DNA of 64,000 nucleotides from Clostridiales bacterium (GCA_029070965.1 JAIEBI010000061.1:1-64000), one strand, 5' to 3'. Shown: positions 50,425 to 59,495, counted from the stretch's first letter. A program made the numbers and translations. Notes: generated by a model not told the origin, from the letters alone.

Positions 50425-53400
50425 TTACAGCCGCACAGTGCCGCGGAAAACCTCGCATGCCTCGCCGGTAAGGTACACCGCTTCGTCGGTATAGCGAATA
50501 ATAAGCTCGCCGCCGGGGAGGCGTACCGATATGTCGGTATCCTTGTCGCACCTGCCGTTGAGCACAGCCGCAACCGCCGCCGCGCACGCGCCGCTGCCGC
50601 ACGCCATTGTTTCGCCCGTGCCGCGCTCGTACACGCGTAGCTTTAAGTGCGTCCTGTCTATTATCTGCATAAATCCGACGTTGACGCCCTCGGGGAACAA
50701 CGACGTGTTTTGCCCGATTGCAATACCTATACCCTGTACGTCGCAGTTTTGCACGTCCGGCACAATCAACGTACAGTGCGGATTGCCCATTGAGGTGCAC
50801 GTAATATTAAACTTGCCGAGCGGCGTATCTATTTCCCTATCTATAATCTTGTCGCCCGCAAGGCGCACGGGCACTGCTTTGGGATTGAGCTTAACCGCAC
50901 CCATATCGACCTTGACCGAATTTACCTTGCCGTCGCGTGCGAACAGCTTTAACTTTTTCACGCCGGACAGCGTATCAACCGTTATATCCAGCTTGTCGGT
51001 CTTGCCGTTGTCGTAAAGGTACTTGCCCACGCAACGTATGCCGTTGCCGCACATTTTGCCCTCCGAGCCGTCGGAGTTGAACATGCGCATTTTTGCGTCG
51101 CATGTTTCGGACGGATAGATAAATATAACGCCGTCCCCGCCCACGCTGAAATGCCTGTCCGAAAGATTGACGGCAACCGATTCCATGTTGTTTATCGGTT
51201 TGGTCAGGCAATCCACGTAAATATAATCGTTGCCGCAGCCGTGCATCTTGACAAAATGCAACCGCTGGCGCTCTGTGCGCATATCGTTTATGTCCACAAG
51301 CTCGGTGTTGTACTGACTGTAACGGCTCTTTAACGCGCGCGCCAAGGCGTTTGCCGTGTCGATAGCCGTAAGGCACGGTATACCGCGCGCAACCGATCTA
51401 CGCCGCAAACGCACGTCGTCGTGCGTGGGAATCCTGCCGCGCGTGGAGGTGGAAACAAGATAATCAATCTTGCCCGAATTTAACAGCGACATAGTGTTTT
51501 CGCGCGGCGCTTCGGAAAGCTTGTCTACAACCGTCACGCTCATTCCCGAACGACGTATAACATCCGCCGTGCCCGCCGTGGCGTACAAATCAAATCCAAG
51601 CTCGTAATAGTTTTTGGCGACGCCTACGATTTCCGCCTTGTCCGAATCGCGTACAGTCATAAGTATGCCGCCACGCCGCTTCATTTTGTAGCCCGCCGCG
51701 ACTAACCCCTTGTACAGGGCTTCGTCCAGCGTTTTGCCTATGCCGAGCACCTCGCCCGTCGATTTCATTTCGGGGCCTAAGTGCGTGTCGAGGTCGGTCA
51801 GTTTTTCAAACGAGAAGATGGGTACCTTAACGGCAACGTACGGCGCAGACGGATAAAGCCCCGTGCCGTAGCCAAGCTTTTTGAGCTTTTTGCCGACCAT
51901 ACACTCGGTGGCAAGCTTTATCATAGGCACGCCCGTAACCTTGGATATGTACGGTATGGTGCGCGAAGAACGCGGGTTGACCTCTATTACGTAAATCTTT
52001 CCGTCGCTTATTATGTACTGAATGTTGACAAGCCCTTTGGTGTTGAGCGCCGTTGCGAGCTTGCGCGTATAATCGATAATCTCTTCCTTGTTCTTGTCCG
52101 ATATATTTTGCGACGGGTACACGGCTATCGAATCGCCGCTGTGTATGCCCGCCCGCTCTATATGCTCCATTATTCCCGGGATAAGGATATCCTCGCCGTC
52201 GCAAATGGCGTCAACCTCGATTTCCGTGCCCATAACGTACTTGTCTATAAGCACTACGTTGTCGGGATTGCCGTCGAGGATTATTTTCATGTATTCCTTT
52301 ACGTCGTCGTCCGAAAAGGCTATTATCATGTTTTGCCCGCCCAAAACATATGACGGGCGCAAAAGCACGGGATAACCGAGCGCATTGCCCGCTTTGAGCG
52401 CTTGCTCTGTGGTCTTGACGGTGTGACCTTGCGGGCGCGCTATGCCGAGCTGTTCGAGCAATGCGTCAAACCGCTCCCTGTCCTCCGCCGCGTCAATGGA
52501 GTCGGCGGGCGTGCCCAAAATTCGCACTCCCATTTCTGATAAATGCTTTGTCAGCTTGATAGCCGTTTGTCCACCGAACGCCACCACCACGCCGTACGGG
52601 CGTTCTGTCGATATAACGTTGTCCACGTCCTCGTCGGTGAGCGGCTCGAAGTACAGCCTGTCCGCCGTGTCGAAATCGGTGGACACCGTTTCGGGATTGT
52701 TGTTGACTATGGCGACGTCGTAACCGAGCTCTTTAAGCTCCCACACGCAGTGTACGGACGCGTAGTCGAATTCTATGCCCTGTCCTATGCGGATAGGTCC
52801 CGAGCCAAAGACTATAACGCGCTTACGGCCGGTATTGCGCTCCTCTATAAATTCCTTGGCCTCGTTTTCGTCGTCGTAGGTGGAATAGAAATACGGCGTT
52901 TCCGCCTTGAACTCGGCGGCGCATGTATCCACCGTTTTGAACACAGCGCGGCGGTGCATGGGAAGGTCGTTGCCGCATATTTCTTTGAGCGCGCTGTCGG
53001 GATAGCCCAAACGCTTGCCCAGCATATATTCCTTTTTGGTTATTTGTCTATTCGCAATATCGCACTCAAAGTCGACAAGGTTTTGCAGTTTGCACAAAAA
53101 CCACTTGTCGATCTTGGTTATTTCGGAAATTTTATCTACGCCTATACCGCGCTTTAACGCCTCGTAAATTATAAACAGGCGGTAGTCGGTAGCGGGCATG
53201 AGCTTATTCAAAATTTGCTCGTCGGTCATTTGAGCATAGTGCGTGTTATTGAGCGTTGTTTGCCCTATCGCGCCGCGCACAGCCTTTAACAGTCCCGCCT
53301 CGAAGCACGGCGCAATAGCCATAACCTCGCCCGTCGCCTTCATTTGCGTGCCTAACGTGCGCTTGGCGTACACGAACTTGTCGAACGGCCACTTGGGCAG

Positions 53401-54468
53401 CTTGACAACGCAGTAGTCAATAGCAGGCTCGAAACAAGCACATGTCTTGCCCGTAACGGCGTTTTGTATTTCGTCGAGAGTATAGCCGAGCGCAATGAGC
53501 GTAGCTACCTTGGCAATGGGATATCCCGTCGCCTTGGACGCGAGCGCGGACGAACGCGACACTCTGGGGTTGACCTCTATAACGGCATATTCGCTTGACT
53601 CGGGATTGAGCGCAAATTGACAGTTGCACCCGCCCTCTATTTGCAAATGCGTAATAATGTCGAGCGCAGCGGTACGCAGCATTTGATAGTCCTTGTCGGA
53701 CAAAGTCATTGTGGGCGCAACCACTATGCTGTCGCCGGTGTGTATGCCTACGGGGTCGAAGTTTTCCATCGAGCAAACGGTAATTACGTTGCCAATACGG
53801 TCGCGCATAACCTCGAACTCAATTTCCTTCCAGCCGTAAATGCTCTTTTCGATAAGCGTTTGGTGTATAGGCGAAAGCTCCAAGCCGCCGCGCGCTATCT
53901 CGCGCAATTCCTTTTCGTTTTCGGCAATGCCGCCGCCAGCGCCGCCGAGAGTGAATGCGGGACGAACTATAACGGGATAGCCAATCGAATTGGCAAAAGC
54001 GACCGCCGCGTCAACGTCGGTAACGACGTCGGACGGAACGCACGGCTGGTTTATTTCCAGCATCGACTGCTTGAACAGCTCTCTATCCTCGGCACGGTCG
54101 ATAGTGTCCGGCTTGACGCCGAGTAAGCGCACACCGTGCTCGCACAAAAATCCCGATTTGGCAAGCTCCATAGACAGTGTGAGTCCCGTCTGCCCGCCAA
54201 GCCCGGGGAGAATACTATCCGGCTTTTCTTTGAGGATAATGCGCTCCAAGGTGGGTATGGTAAGCGGCTCTATGTAAATAGCGTCCGCCATTGCCTTGTC
54301 GGTCATTATCGTCGCGGGGTTGGAATTGACAAGCACAACCTCTATCTTGCGGCTTTTGAGCGTGCGGCACGCCTGCGTACCCGCATAGTCGAACTCCGCC
54401 GCTTGCCCTATCGTTATAGGCCCCGAACCGATTACGAGAACCTTTTTAATACTTTTATCTCTCGGCAT
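50425..54468 (-). CDS. carB-dapF: CarB-DapF fusion, 1347 aa
   Basis: One uninterrupted frame. Residues 1-1069 are a complete carbamoyl-phosphate synthase large subunit: two ATP-grasp halves (GSGPITIGQAAEFDYAG; GSGPIRIGQGIEFDYAS), oligomerisation region, and the C-terminal allosteric MGS-like domain (LYATAGTADVIRRSG). Residues about 1070-1347 are a complete diaminopimelate epimerase, starting LHFVKMHGCGNDYIYVD, with the two catalytic Cys in KMCGNGIRC and MACGSGACAAAV. The junction is short (NDMRTERQR) and a TTG codon there (about 51261) could restart translation. CarB needs CarA, whose gene overlaps by 14 nt. No frameshift or stop is seen at the junction. Confidence 0.92.
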   Translation of the reverse strand: MPRDKSIKKVLVIGSGPITIGQAAEFDYAGTQACRTLKSRKIEVVLVNSNPATIMTDKAMADAIYIEPLTIPTLERIILKEKPDSILPGLGGQTGLTLSMELAKSGFLCEHGVRLLGVKPDTIDRAEDRELFKQSMLEINQPCVPSDVVTDVDAAVAFANSIGYPVIVRPAFTLGGAGGGIAENEKELREIARGGLELSPIHQTLIEKSIYGWKEIEFEVMRDRIGNVITVCSMENFDPVGIHTGDSIVVAPTMTLSDKDYQMLRTAALDIITHLQIEGGCNCQFALNPESSEYAVIEVNPRVSRSSALASKATGYPIAKVATLIALGYTLDEIQNAVTGKTCACFEPAIDYCVVKLPKWPFDKFVYAKRTLGTQMKATGEVMAIAPCFEAGLLKAVRGAIGQTTLNNTHYAQMTDEQILNKLMPATDYRLFIIYEALKRGIGVDKISEITKIDKWFLCKLQNLVDFECDIANRQITKKEYMLGKRLGYPDSALKEICGNDLPMHRRAVFKTVDTCAAEFKAETPYFYSTYDDENEAKEFIEERNTGRKRVIVFGSGPIRIGQGIEFDYASVHCVWELKELGYDVAIVNNNPETVSTDFDTADRLYFEPLTDEDVDNVISTERPYGVVVAFGGQTAIKLTKHLSEMGVRILGTPADSIDAAEDRERFDALLEQLGIARPQGHTVKTTEQALKAGNALGYPVLLRPSYVLGGQNMIIAFSDDDVKEYMKIILDGNPDNVVLIDKYVMGTEIEVDAICDGEDILIPGIMEHIERAGIHSGDSIAVYPSQNISDKNKEEIIDYTRKLATALNTKGLVNIQYIISDGKIYVIEVNPRSSRTIPYISKVTGVPMIKLATECMVGKKLKKLGYGTGLYPSAPYVAVKVPIFSFEKLTDLDTHLGPEMKSTGEVLGIGKTLDEALYKGLVAAGYKMKRRGGILMTVRDSDKAEIVGVAKNYYELGFDLYATAGTADVIRRSGMSVTVVDKLSEAPRENTMSLLNSGKIDYLVSTSTRGRIPTHDDVRLRRRSVARGIPCLTAIDTANALARALKSRYSQYNTELVDINDMRTERQRLHFVKMHGCGNDYIYVDCLTKPINNMESVAVNLSDRHFSVGGDGVIFIYPSETCDAKMRMFNSDGSEGKMCGNGIRCVGKYLYDNGKTDKLDITVDTLSGVKKLKLFARDGKVNSVKVDMGAVKLNPKAVPVRLAGDKIIDREIDTPLGKFNITCTSMGNPHCTLIVPDVQNCDVQGIGIAIGQNTSLFPEGVNVGFMQIIDRTHLKLRVYERGTGETMACGSGACAAAVAAVLNGRCDKDTDISVRLPGGELIIRYTDEAVYLTGEACEVFRGTVRL

Positions 54469-55546
54469 GGTTATCCTCCATCATCTTGACAAAGCGCTCG
54501 AACAGGAATTCGGTGTCCTTGGGACCGCCGCACGCTTCGGGATGAAACTGCACGGAAAACGCAGGAGCGCACTTGTAGTCGATGCCCTCCACCGTTTTGT
54601 CGTTGGCGTTTATCATACGCACCTCGGCTATTTCATTGTTCACACTGCCCGCCTTGACGGCGTAGCCGTGGTTCTGACTGGTGACGTACGTCCTGCCGCT
54701 TACCAAGTCCTTGACGGGCTGGTTCGTGCCACGGTGGCCGTATTTGAGCTTTGTAGTAGTGGCTCCGTAGCTTAGTGCAAGCAACTGGTGTCCCAAGCAT
54801 ATGCCAAATGTCGGTATTTTGTATGTATTAAGTTTTTTAAGTTCCTCTATAACGCCGACGTTGTCCGCGGGGTCTCCGCCGCCATTAGACAGCATTATGC
54901 CGTCGGGTTTATACGCCAAAGCTTGCTCGGCGGTAGTATTGTACGGCACGCGCACTACGGAACAACCGTGCTTTATAAGCATGCGCTCGATGTTCTTTTT
55001 TGCGCCAAAATCGTACAGCACCACGCGGTACTTGTGCGCGTCGTCTATCGGGTTGATTTCGGTTGCGGCTGCGCACGAGGTTTGTTCGACGGCGGACTTT
55101 ACCTTGTATTTACGAAGTATGGCAAGCTTTTGAGGAAGGTCCTTAATGCTGTCCGTTATCATAGCGTTCATAACGCCCTGACTGCGTATCTTGCGCGTAA
55201 GCGCGCGCGTATCGACGCCGGCAATACCGACGATATTGTTCTTTTTGAGGTATTCGTTAAGCTCGCTCTCCTTGCGAAAATTGCTGCCCGCCTCGCACAG
55301 CTCGCGCACGACATAGCCGGTAAGGTACGGCTTGTCGCTTTCGGCGTCGGCTTCTATCGCGCCATAGTTGCCTATCATCGGAAAGGTTTGCGCTATTATT
55401 TGACCGTAATAGCTGGGGTCGGTTATAGAAAGCAGGTAGCCGCACATTGCGGTCGTGAACACCGCTTCGCCTATTACGGTGCCGTCGGCGCCTATCGCCG
55501 TGCCGGTATACACCGTGCCGTCTTTCATAATCAAGTATCTATCCAT
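54455..55546 (-). CDS. carA: Carbamoyl-phosphate synthase small subunit, 363 aa
   Basis: The glutaminase subunit delivering ammonia to CarB. The N-terminal CPSase domain (YLIMKDGTVYTGTAIG; TDPSYYGQIIAQTFPMIGNYG) is followed by a class I amidotransferase with catalytic Cys in FGICLGHQLLAL (about residue 250) and His/Glu in VQFHPEACGG. Length is standard. It overlaps the start of carB-dapF by 14 nt, favouring coupled synthesis of the complex, and lies 42 nt after the ANTAR gene. Confidence 0.96.
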   Translation of the reverse strand: MDRYLIMKDGTVYTGTAIGADGTVIGEAVFTTAMCGYLLSITDPSYYGQIIAQTFPMIGNYGAIEADAESDKPYLTGYVVRELCEAGSNFRKESELNEYLKKNNIVGIAGVDTRALTRKIRSQGVMNAMITDSIKDLPQKLAILRKYKVKSAVEQTSCAAATEINPIDDAHKYRVVLYDFGAKKNIERMLIKHGCSVVRVPYNTTAEQALAYKPDGIMLSNGGGDPADNVGVIEELKKLNTYKIPTFGICLGHQLLALSYGATTTKLKYGHRGTNQPVKDLVSGRTYVTSQNHGYAVKAGSVNNEIAEVRMINANDKTVEGIDYKCAPAFSVQFHPEACGGPKDTEFLFERFVKMMEDNHAER

Positions 55547-55588
55547 TTTTACCTCTGATGTTTATCGAGTGCGAGCGGCGAAAACGCG

Positions 55589-56155
55589 TCAGTTTGTTTC
55601 GTAAAGACTGAGTATTTCCATTGCCACCTTGCGGCGGGTTGCGCGCATTTCCATTGCGCGTTTTTCAATATACTTGTGCGCTTGCTCTTCGGTGTAGCCG
55701 AGCGTGCGCATAAGCGCGATTTTGGCACGCGTTACGTACTTTACGTCCTCTAACTTGGACGCAAGCTCCTCGTTTTTTGCCTTTAACAACCTCACGCGCG
55801 CGTTGGATACAAGGATTAACCGCACCGCCTCCAAAAGCTCGGTCTTGGTTACTGGCAAAGCCATCGTTATTATGCCGCAAGAATTGAGCTCGGCTTCTAT
55901 TTGCTCAGTGCTTATGCTGTTGCCTATATAAATGCCGCCACAGTCGTTGGCGTCGGCTATTGCAATGGCAAGCTCGTTGCCCTGCTCGTCGATAAGCCCG
56001 CTGTAAATTACAAACAAATCAAAAGGACGGCAAAGCGACGCACGCCGCGCTTCCGCGGCAGTCGAACAAACCACGCAATTAATCTTTTCGTGGTGTAACA
56101 CGTCCGTCAACGCGTGTTGGCGGGCAGGTGTGCTTGCGACTATAAGTGCGTCCAA
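55589..56155 (-). CDS. ANTAR-domain regulator, 188 aa
   Basis: A receiver-like N-terminal domain (residues about 1-120), a coiled-coil linker, and a C-terminal ANTAR RNA-binding domain (about 135-185: VTRAKIALMRTLGYTEEQAHKYIEKRAMEMR). At the position of the phospho-acceptor, the sequence DLFVIYSGLID lacks the usual Asp (Ser instead), so it is probably a pseudo-receiver that senses a ligand or partner rather than phosphate. ANTAR proteins prevent termination by binding twin hairpins in leader RNA. Placement between glnA and carA, and a terminator in the leader at 59086-59116, suggest control of this cluster. Confidence 0.88.
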   Translation of the reverse strand: MDALIVASTPARQHALTDVLHHEKINCVVCSTAAEARRASLCRPFDLFVIYSGLIDEQGNELAIAIADANDCGGIYIGNSISTEQIEAELNSCGIITMALPVTKTELLEAVRLILVSNARVRLLKAKNEELASKLEDVKYVTRAKIALMRTLGYTEEQAHKYIEKRAMEMRATRRKVAMEILSLYETN

Positions 56156-56208
56156 AATGCCTCCTTATAAGTTTTAAGTTATTTAAGCTTTATATTGTTT
56201 AATTTGAA

Positions 56209-57411
56209 TTATATATCCGCATGGAATTCAAAGAGTTCCCAGTCCGTCTTTAACGCCTGCTCGGCGACCGCTCTACGCTTGATCGAGCCCAAAACGTCGT
56301 CGAACACTCCCGGAATATACTTGCGCAGCCATTCGCTCTTTTCCGCAAAGTCCAACGACCTGTCTATGGAGCTGAACAAGCAGTCGGTGTACTCACGCTC
56401 CTTGCGCAAAGTGTATTTGTTTTCTATGCCCTCTCTGCCCGCCGCGAATATGAGCGCAAGCACGGTAAAGATATTGCAAGTGGAGTCGGGCGTACGTAGC
56501 ATAATATCGTTATTGTCGAAAATGCGCATTGCCGAGCCGCGGTCGGCGCTGTACGAGATTTGGAAGCCCGAACGCAAGCGGCGATAGCTGTTTTGCGTGG
56601 GGTTGGCAAAGCACGATATTTCGCGGTAGCGTTTGAGTACGCCCTCGGCAAACGCCTTGGACGCAGCTTCCGAATTTTTGCCGTTTAGCGTTATCGTCAA
56701 ATGCAGTCCGCTCCCGGGTTGACTGCCGACGGGGCGCGGCATAAACGACGCGTAAGTGCCGTTTATCGCGCACACGTTCTTTACCGCCGTCTTGAACATG
56801 ATAAAGTTGCGTGCCGCCGACGTGGGATCGGCGCTTTCAAAGTCCACTTCGTTTTGTCCCCAACCGCGCTCATGATGGGACGATATGGGTTTAAGCCCCA
56901 TGTCTTCCAAGCTCACAATAACGTCGCGCCGTAAATTTTCGCACTTATCAAAGGGCGCGCACGCGCAGTAGTCAGCGTTGTCAAACGGCACAAGGTTGTT
57001 GCCTACGTCGTCCTTGAATACGTAAAACTCGCATTCGGTTGCCACCTTGGCTTGATATCCGAGCTTGGCCAACTTGTCCACCTCGTTTTGCAACAGCGCC
57101 ATAGGGTCGCAAACGTACGGCGTGCCGTCGGGATTGGCTATGCGGCAAAACACGCTGACAACCCTGCCCGCATGAGGACGCCACGGCAGCATGGACAAAA
57201 GCGATCCGACGGGTATTATCTTTAAATCCTTGCCGCCCACGCCGGTAATCGCGCCGCTGTCTATTGCGACGCCGTTTTCAAACGCGTCCTCCAGCTGTGA
57301 CGACAGTACGGAAATGTTGCGCTGTCTGCCGAGCAAGTCGCAAAACGTGAGCTTGACAAACTTGACCTCGTTTTCCATAACGTATTCCAATAAATCGGTT
57401 TTCGAATTCAT
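56209..57411 (-). CDS. Glutamine synthetase family protein, 400 aa
   Basis: The N-terminal beta-grasp (FVKLTFCDLLGRQRNISV) and catalytic domain of the GS fold. Metal and substrate motifs are recognisable but divergent: TECEFYVF, GWGQNEVDF, GSGLHLTITL (usual GSGMHxHxSL) and ANPTQNSYRRL, LRTPDSTCNIF (usual RFPDPSANPY). It is shorter than GSI (about 440-470 aa). The ATG at 57411 follows AGGGAGGGG. Making glutamine fits the neighbouring carA, carB and pyrG, but a relaxed or different gamma-glutamyl ligase specificity is possible. Confidence 0.8.
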   Translation of the reverse strand: MNSKTDLLEYVMENEVKFVKLTFCDLLGRQRNISVLSSQLEDAFENGVAIDSGAITGVGGKDLKIIPVGSLLSMLPWRPHAGRVVSVFCRIANPDGTPYVCDPMALLQNEVDKLAKLGYQAKVATECEFYVFKDDVGNNLVPFDNADYCACAPFDKCENLRRDVIVSLEDMGLKPISSHHERGWGQNEVDFESADPTSAARNFIMFKTAVKNVCAINGTYASFMPRPVGSQPGSGLHLTITLNGKNSEAASKAFAEGVLKRYREISCFANPTQNSYRRLRSGFQISYSADRGSAMRIFDNNDIMLRTPDSTCNIFTVLALIFAAGREGIENKYTLRKEREYTDCLFSSIDRSLDFAEKSEWLRKYIPGVFDDVLGSIKRRAVAEQALKTDWELFEFHADI

Positions 57412-57431
57412 AACCCCTCCCTTTTCAGGCA

Positions 57432-59060
57432 TTACATAAACTTTTTGGCTTGACTTAATATAGCGTCTATGCGCTGTTCTCCGCCACTCGCGGCGGTGAT
57501 ATAAACCTTGATAAGCGGCTCCGTACCCGACGGTCTGATAATGAGCTTACTCCCGTCCTCCGCCTTGAACGACAGCACGTTGGATTTAGGCAGGTCGAAT
57601 TCCGTTTGCGTCATATAGTCGATTGCCTTTACTACGGGCGAGCCGTCAATGGCTTCAAGCGGGTTGCTTCTTATTGCAGCAAGCACTTCCTTCATCTTTT
57701 GCGCGCCCGAAATACCCTCGTAGGTAAACGACACCGTGCGGTGATAGTATTTGCCGTACTTGTCGTAAATGCCGTCCAAAGCGTCGCATACCGTTTTGCC
57801 TTCGGCTTTGTAGTCGGCCGCCATTTCCGCAAACAGCATACTCGCAAGCACGGCATCCTTGTCGCGCACGTACGTGCCCGAAAGATAACCGCAGCTTTCC
57901 TCGTACCCGAATACAAACCTGTCGCCCTCGCCCGCTTGCTCGAGCTTTTTGATGACCTCGCCTATATACTTAAAGCCGGTAAGAACCTCACGCACTTCGG
58001 CGCCGTAGCTTTCCGCGACGCGCGCGGCAAGGTCGGTAGTAACTATTGTCTTTACCACTACCGGATTTTTGGGCAATGCCTTACTGTGCGAGAAAATATA
58101 ATCTATAAGCAGTACGCCTATCTCGTTGCCCGTGATAAGCCTATATTCGCCGTCGCTTTGCCGCACCGCCGCGCCTAATCTATCCGCGTCGGGGTCGGTG
58201 CCTATAACGATATCGGCGTTTGTCTTTTTGGCAAGCTCTAACGCAAGCTTTAACGCATCCGCTTTTTCGGGATTGGGATACGGCGTTGTGGGAAAGTCGC
58301 CGTCGGGCTGTGCTTGCTCGCCGACGATATTAACGTTTTTAAACCCGCGCTCACCGAACATTTGCGGCACGATATACGCACCCGTGCCGTTGAGCGGCGT
58401 GTACACTATGTTTATGTCACGCTTTCCTCCCACCGACCGCGCGTACACGCTGTCCAAATACTCGCGCGTGACGTCGGCAAAAACAATTTTGCCCGCTTGT
58501 ACGGCCCCGTCAAAGTCCGCAGCTTGTACGTCGAAAATATTTACTTTTTGGATATATTCGAAAATCGCGCCCGCCGCGGCGTCGGTCACTTGACAGCCGT
58601 CGGGGCCGTAAACCTTGTAGCCGTTGAACTTGGCGGGGTTGTGGCTGGCGGTTATCATTATTCCCGCGTCGCAACCGTAATGCCGCACCATAAACGAAAG
58701 ATACGGCGTGGGCTGTAATGTTTCGGTTATGTACGCCTTAATGCCGTTTTGCGCAAGCACTGCGGCTGCATGGCGTGCAAACCTCTCGGAACAATTTCTC
58801 GAATCGTAGCTGATAGCGACCGTAGCATTGTTTTTGCGCGACGTCAAATAGTCGGCAAGACCTTGCGTTACGCCGCCTATGGTGTAAACGTTAAGCCGAT
58901 TGGTGCCCGCGCCCAAAATTCCGCGCAAGCCCGCCGTGCCAAACTCCAAATCCTTATAAAACGCTTCCTTTTTGTCGTCCGCGTCCATAGCTTCAAGCTC
59001 GGCGCGGTGCTCCCTTGCTCGGTTCAACCACTCATTAAATTTTACTTCGATAACGTCCAT
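57432..59060 (-). CDS. Alpha-phosphoglucomutase (phospho-sugar mutase), 542 aa
   Basis: Interconverts glucose-1-phosphate and glucose-6-phosphate (or a related hexose phosphate), like PgcA of Bacillus. The active-site serine is in MITASHNPAKFNGYKVYG (about residue 138), the Mg-binding loop in GTDPDADRLG, the sugar-binding loop in FGYEESCGYL, and the phosphate loop in RPSGTEPLIKVY. It is first of the cluster, with AAGGAGC before the ATG. Its stop codon overlaps an unused ATG just before the GS start. Confidence 0.92.
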   Translation of the reverse strand: MDVIEVKFNEWLNRAREHRAELEAMDADDKKEAFYKDLEFGTAGLRGILGAGTNRLNVYTIGGVTQGLADYLTSRKNNATVAISYDSRNCSERFARHAAAVLAQNGIKAYITETLQPTPYLSFMVRHYGCDAGIMITASHNPAKFNGYKVYGPDGCQVTDAAAGAIFEYIQKVNIFDVQAADFDGAVQAGKIVFADVTREYLDSVYARSVGGKRDINIVYTPLNGTGAYIVPQMFGERGFKNVNIVGEQAQPDGDFPTTPYPNPEKADALKLALELAKKTNADIVIGTDPDADRLGAAVRQSDGEYRLITGNEIGVLLIDYIFSHSKALPKNPVVVKTIVTTDLAARVAESYGAEVREVLTGFKYIGEVIKKLEQAGEGDRFVFGYEESCGYLSGTYVRDKDAVLASMLFAEMAADYKAEGKTVCDALDGIYDKYGKYYHRTVSFTYEGISGAQKMKEVLAAIRSNPLEAIDGSPVVKAIDYMTQTEFDLPKSNVLSFKAEDGSKLIIRPSGTEPLIKVYITAASGGEQRIDAILSQAKKFM

Positions 59061-59148
59061 AAAAGCTCCTTCCCTTTTTTAAAAAAGAGAAATGTATAAC
59101 ACACATACACTTCTCTTTGTGAATTTGCTATCGCGGTAAGTTTCCATC
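59061..59148 (-). promoter_or_regulatory. Leader with terminator hairpin before pgm-glnA-ANTAR
   Basis: The predicted 88-nt leader contains a 12-bp stem (59116-59105 with 59097-59086, one G-U pair), loop GTGTGTT, followed at once by a run of T, then an A-run and the pgm ribosome binding site. It is an intrinsic terminator between promoter and first gene, hence an attenuator candidate for the ANTAR protein encoded downstream. Confidence 0.65.
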
Positions 59149-59154
59149 TAAATC

Positions 59155-59183
59155 ATTCTATCAAATTATGCGCTGGATGTCAA
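59155..59183 (-). promoter_or_regulatory. Promoter of the pgm-glnA-ANTAR-car cluster
   Basis: Minus strand TTGACA (59183-59178), 17 bp, TAGAAT (59160-59155); predicted start near 59148. Confidence 0.8.
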
Positions 59184-59191
59184 GCATTTGA

Positions 59192-59455
59192 TAATTCAGA
59201 ATTCAGAATTAAGAATTAAGAATGAATGGTGGTAATAACGGAATATGTATGCGGCGGTTCGCCTAGATTTCTCCGCCCGCTGCGCTTCGGTCGAAATAAT
59301 GGGTATTTAGAGCGGCCTTTTCTTAATAGTCACGCCCACACTACCCATCACCCCGAGCAACGTCGAGGGGTCTAGGCGTTAGCCGCACAATTAATCAAAT
59401 AAAACCTTTTCATTATTTATAATTCTTAATTCTGCATTCTTAATTCTTAATTAAA
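59192..59455. repeat. MITE-like unit with AT-rich inverted ends
   Basis: No gene. The left end (59192-59226) is AATTCAGAATTCAGAATTAAG and similar; the right end (59421-59455) is the reverse-complement type. The interior carries REP-like palindromes: CGCCTAGATTTCTCCGC with CGCTTCGGTCGAAAT, and CCCCGAGCAACGTCGAGGGG with TCTAGGCG. It is a probable non-autonomous repeat between two genes. Confidence 0.6.
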
Positions 59456-59457
59456 TA

Positions 59458-59490
59458 ACAAAAACCCACCGCTCTGGGTGGGGTTTTGTT
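59458..59490 (-). terminator. Terminator of the large surface protein gene
   Basis: The stem AAACCCACC/GGTGGGGTTT, 5 bp from the stop codon, with T-run on the minus strand; AATAACA/TGTTATT extend the stem. Confidence 0.85.
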
Positions 59491-59495
59491 ATTGA

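Noticed and set aside
54990-55546. Possible separate promoter or attenuator of carA
   Set aside because: The 42-nt gap to the ANTAR gene has no promoter-like sequence or hairpin; cotranscription is simpler.
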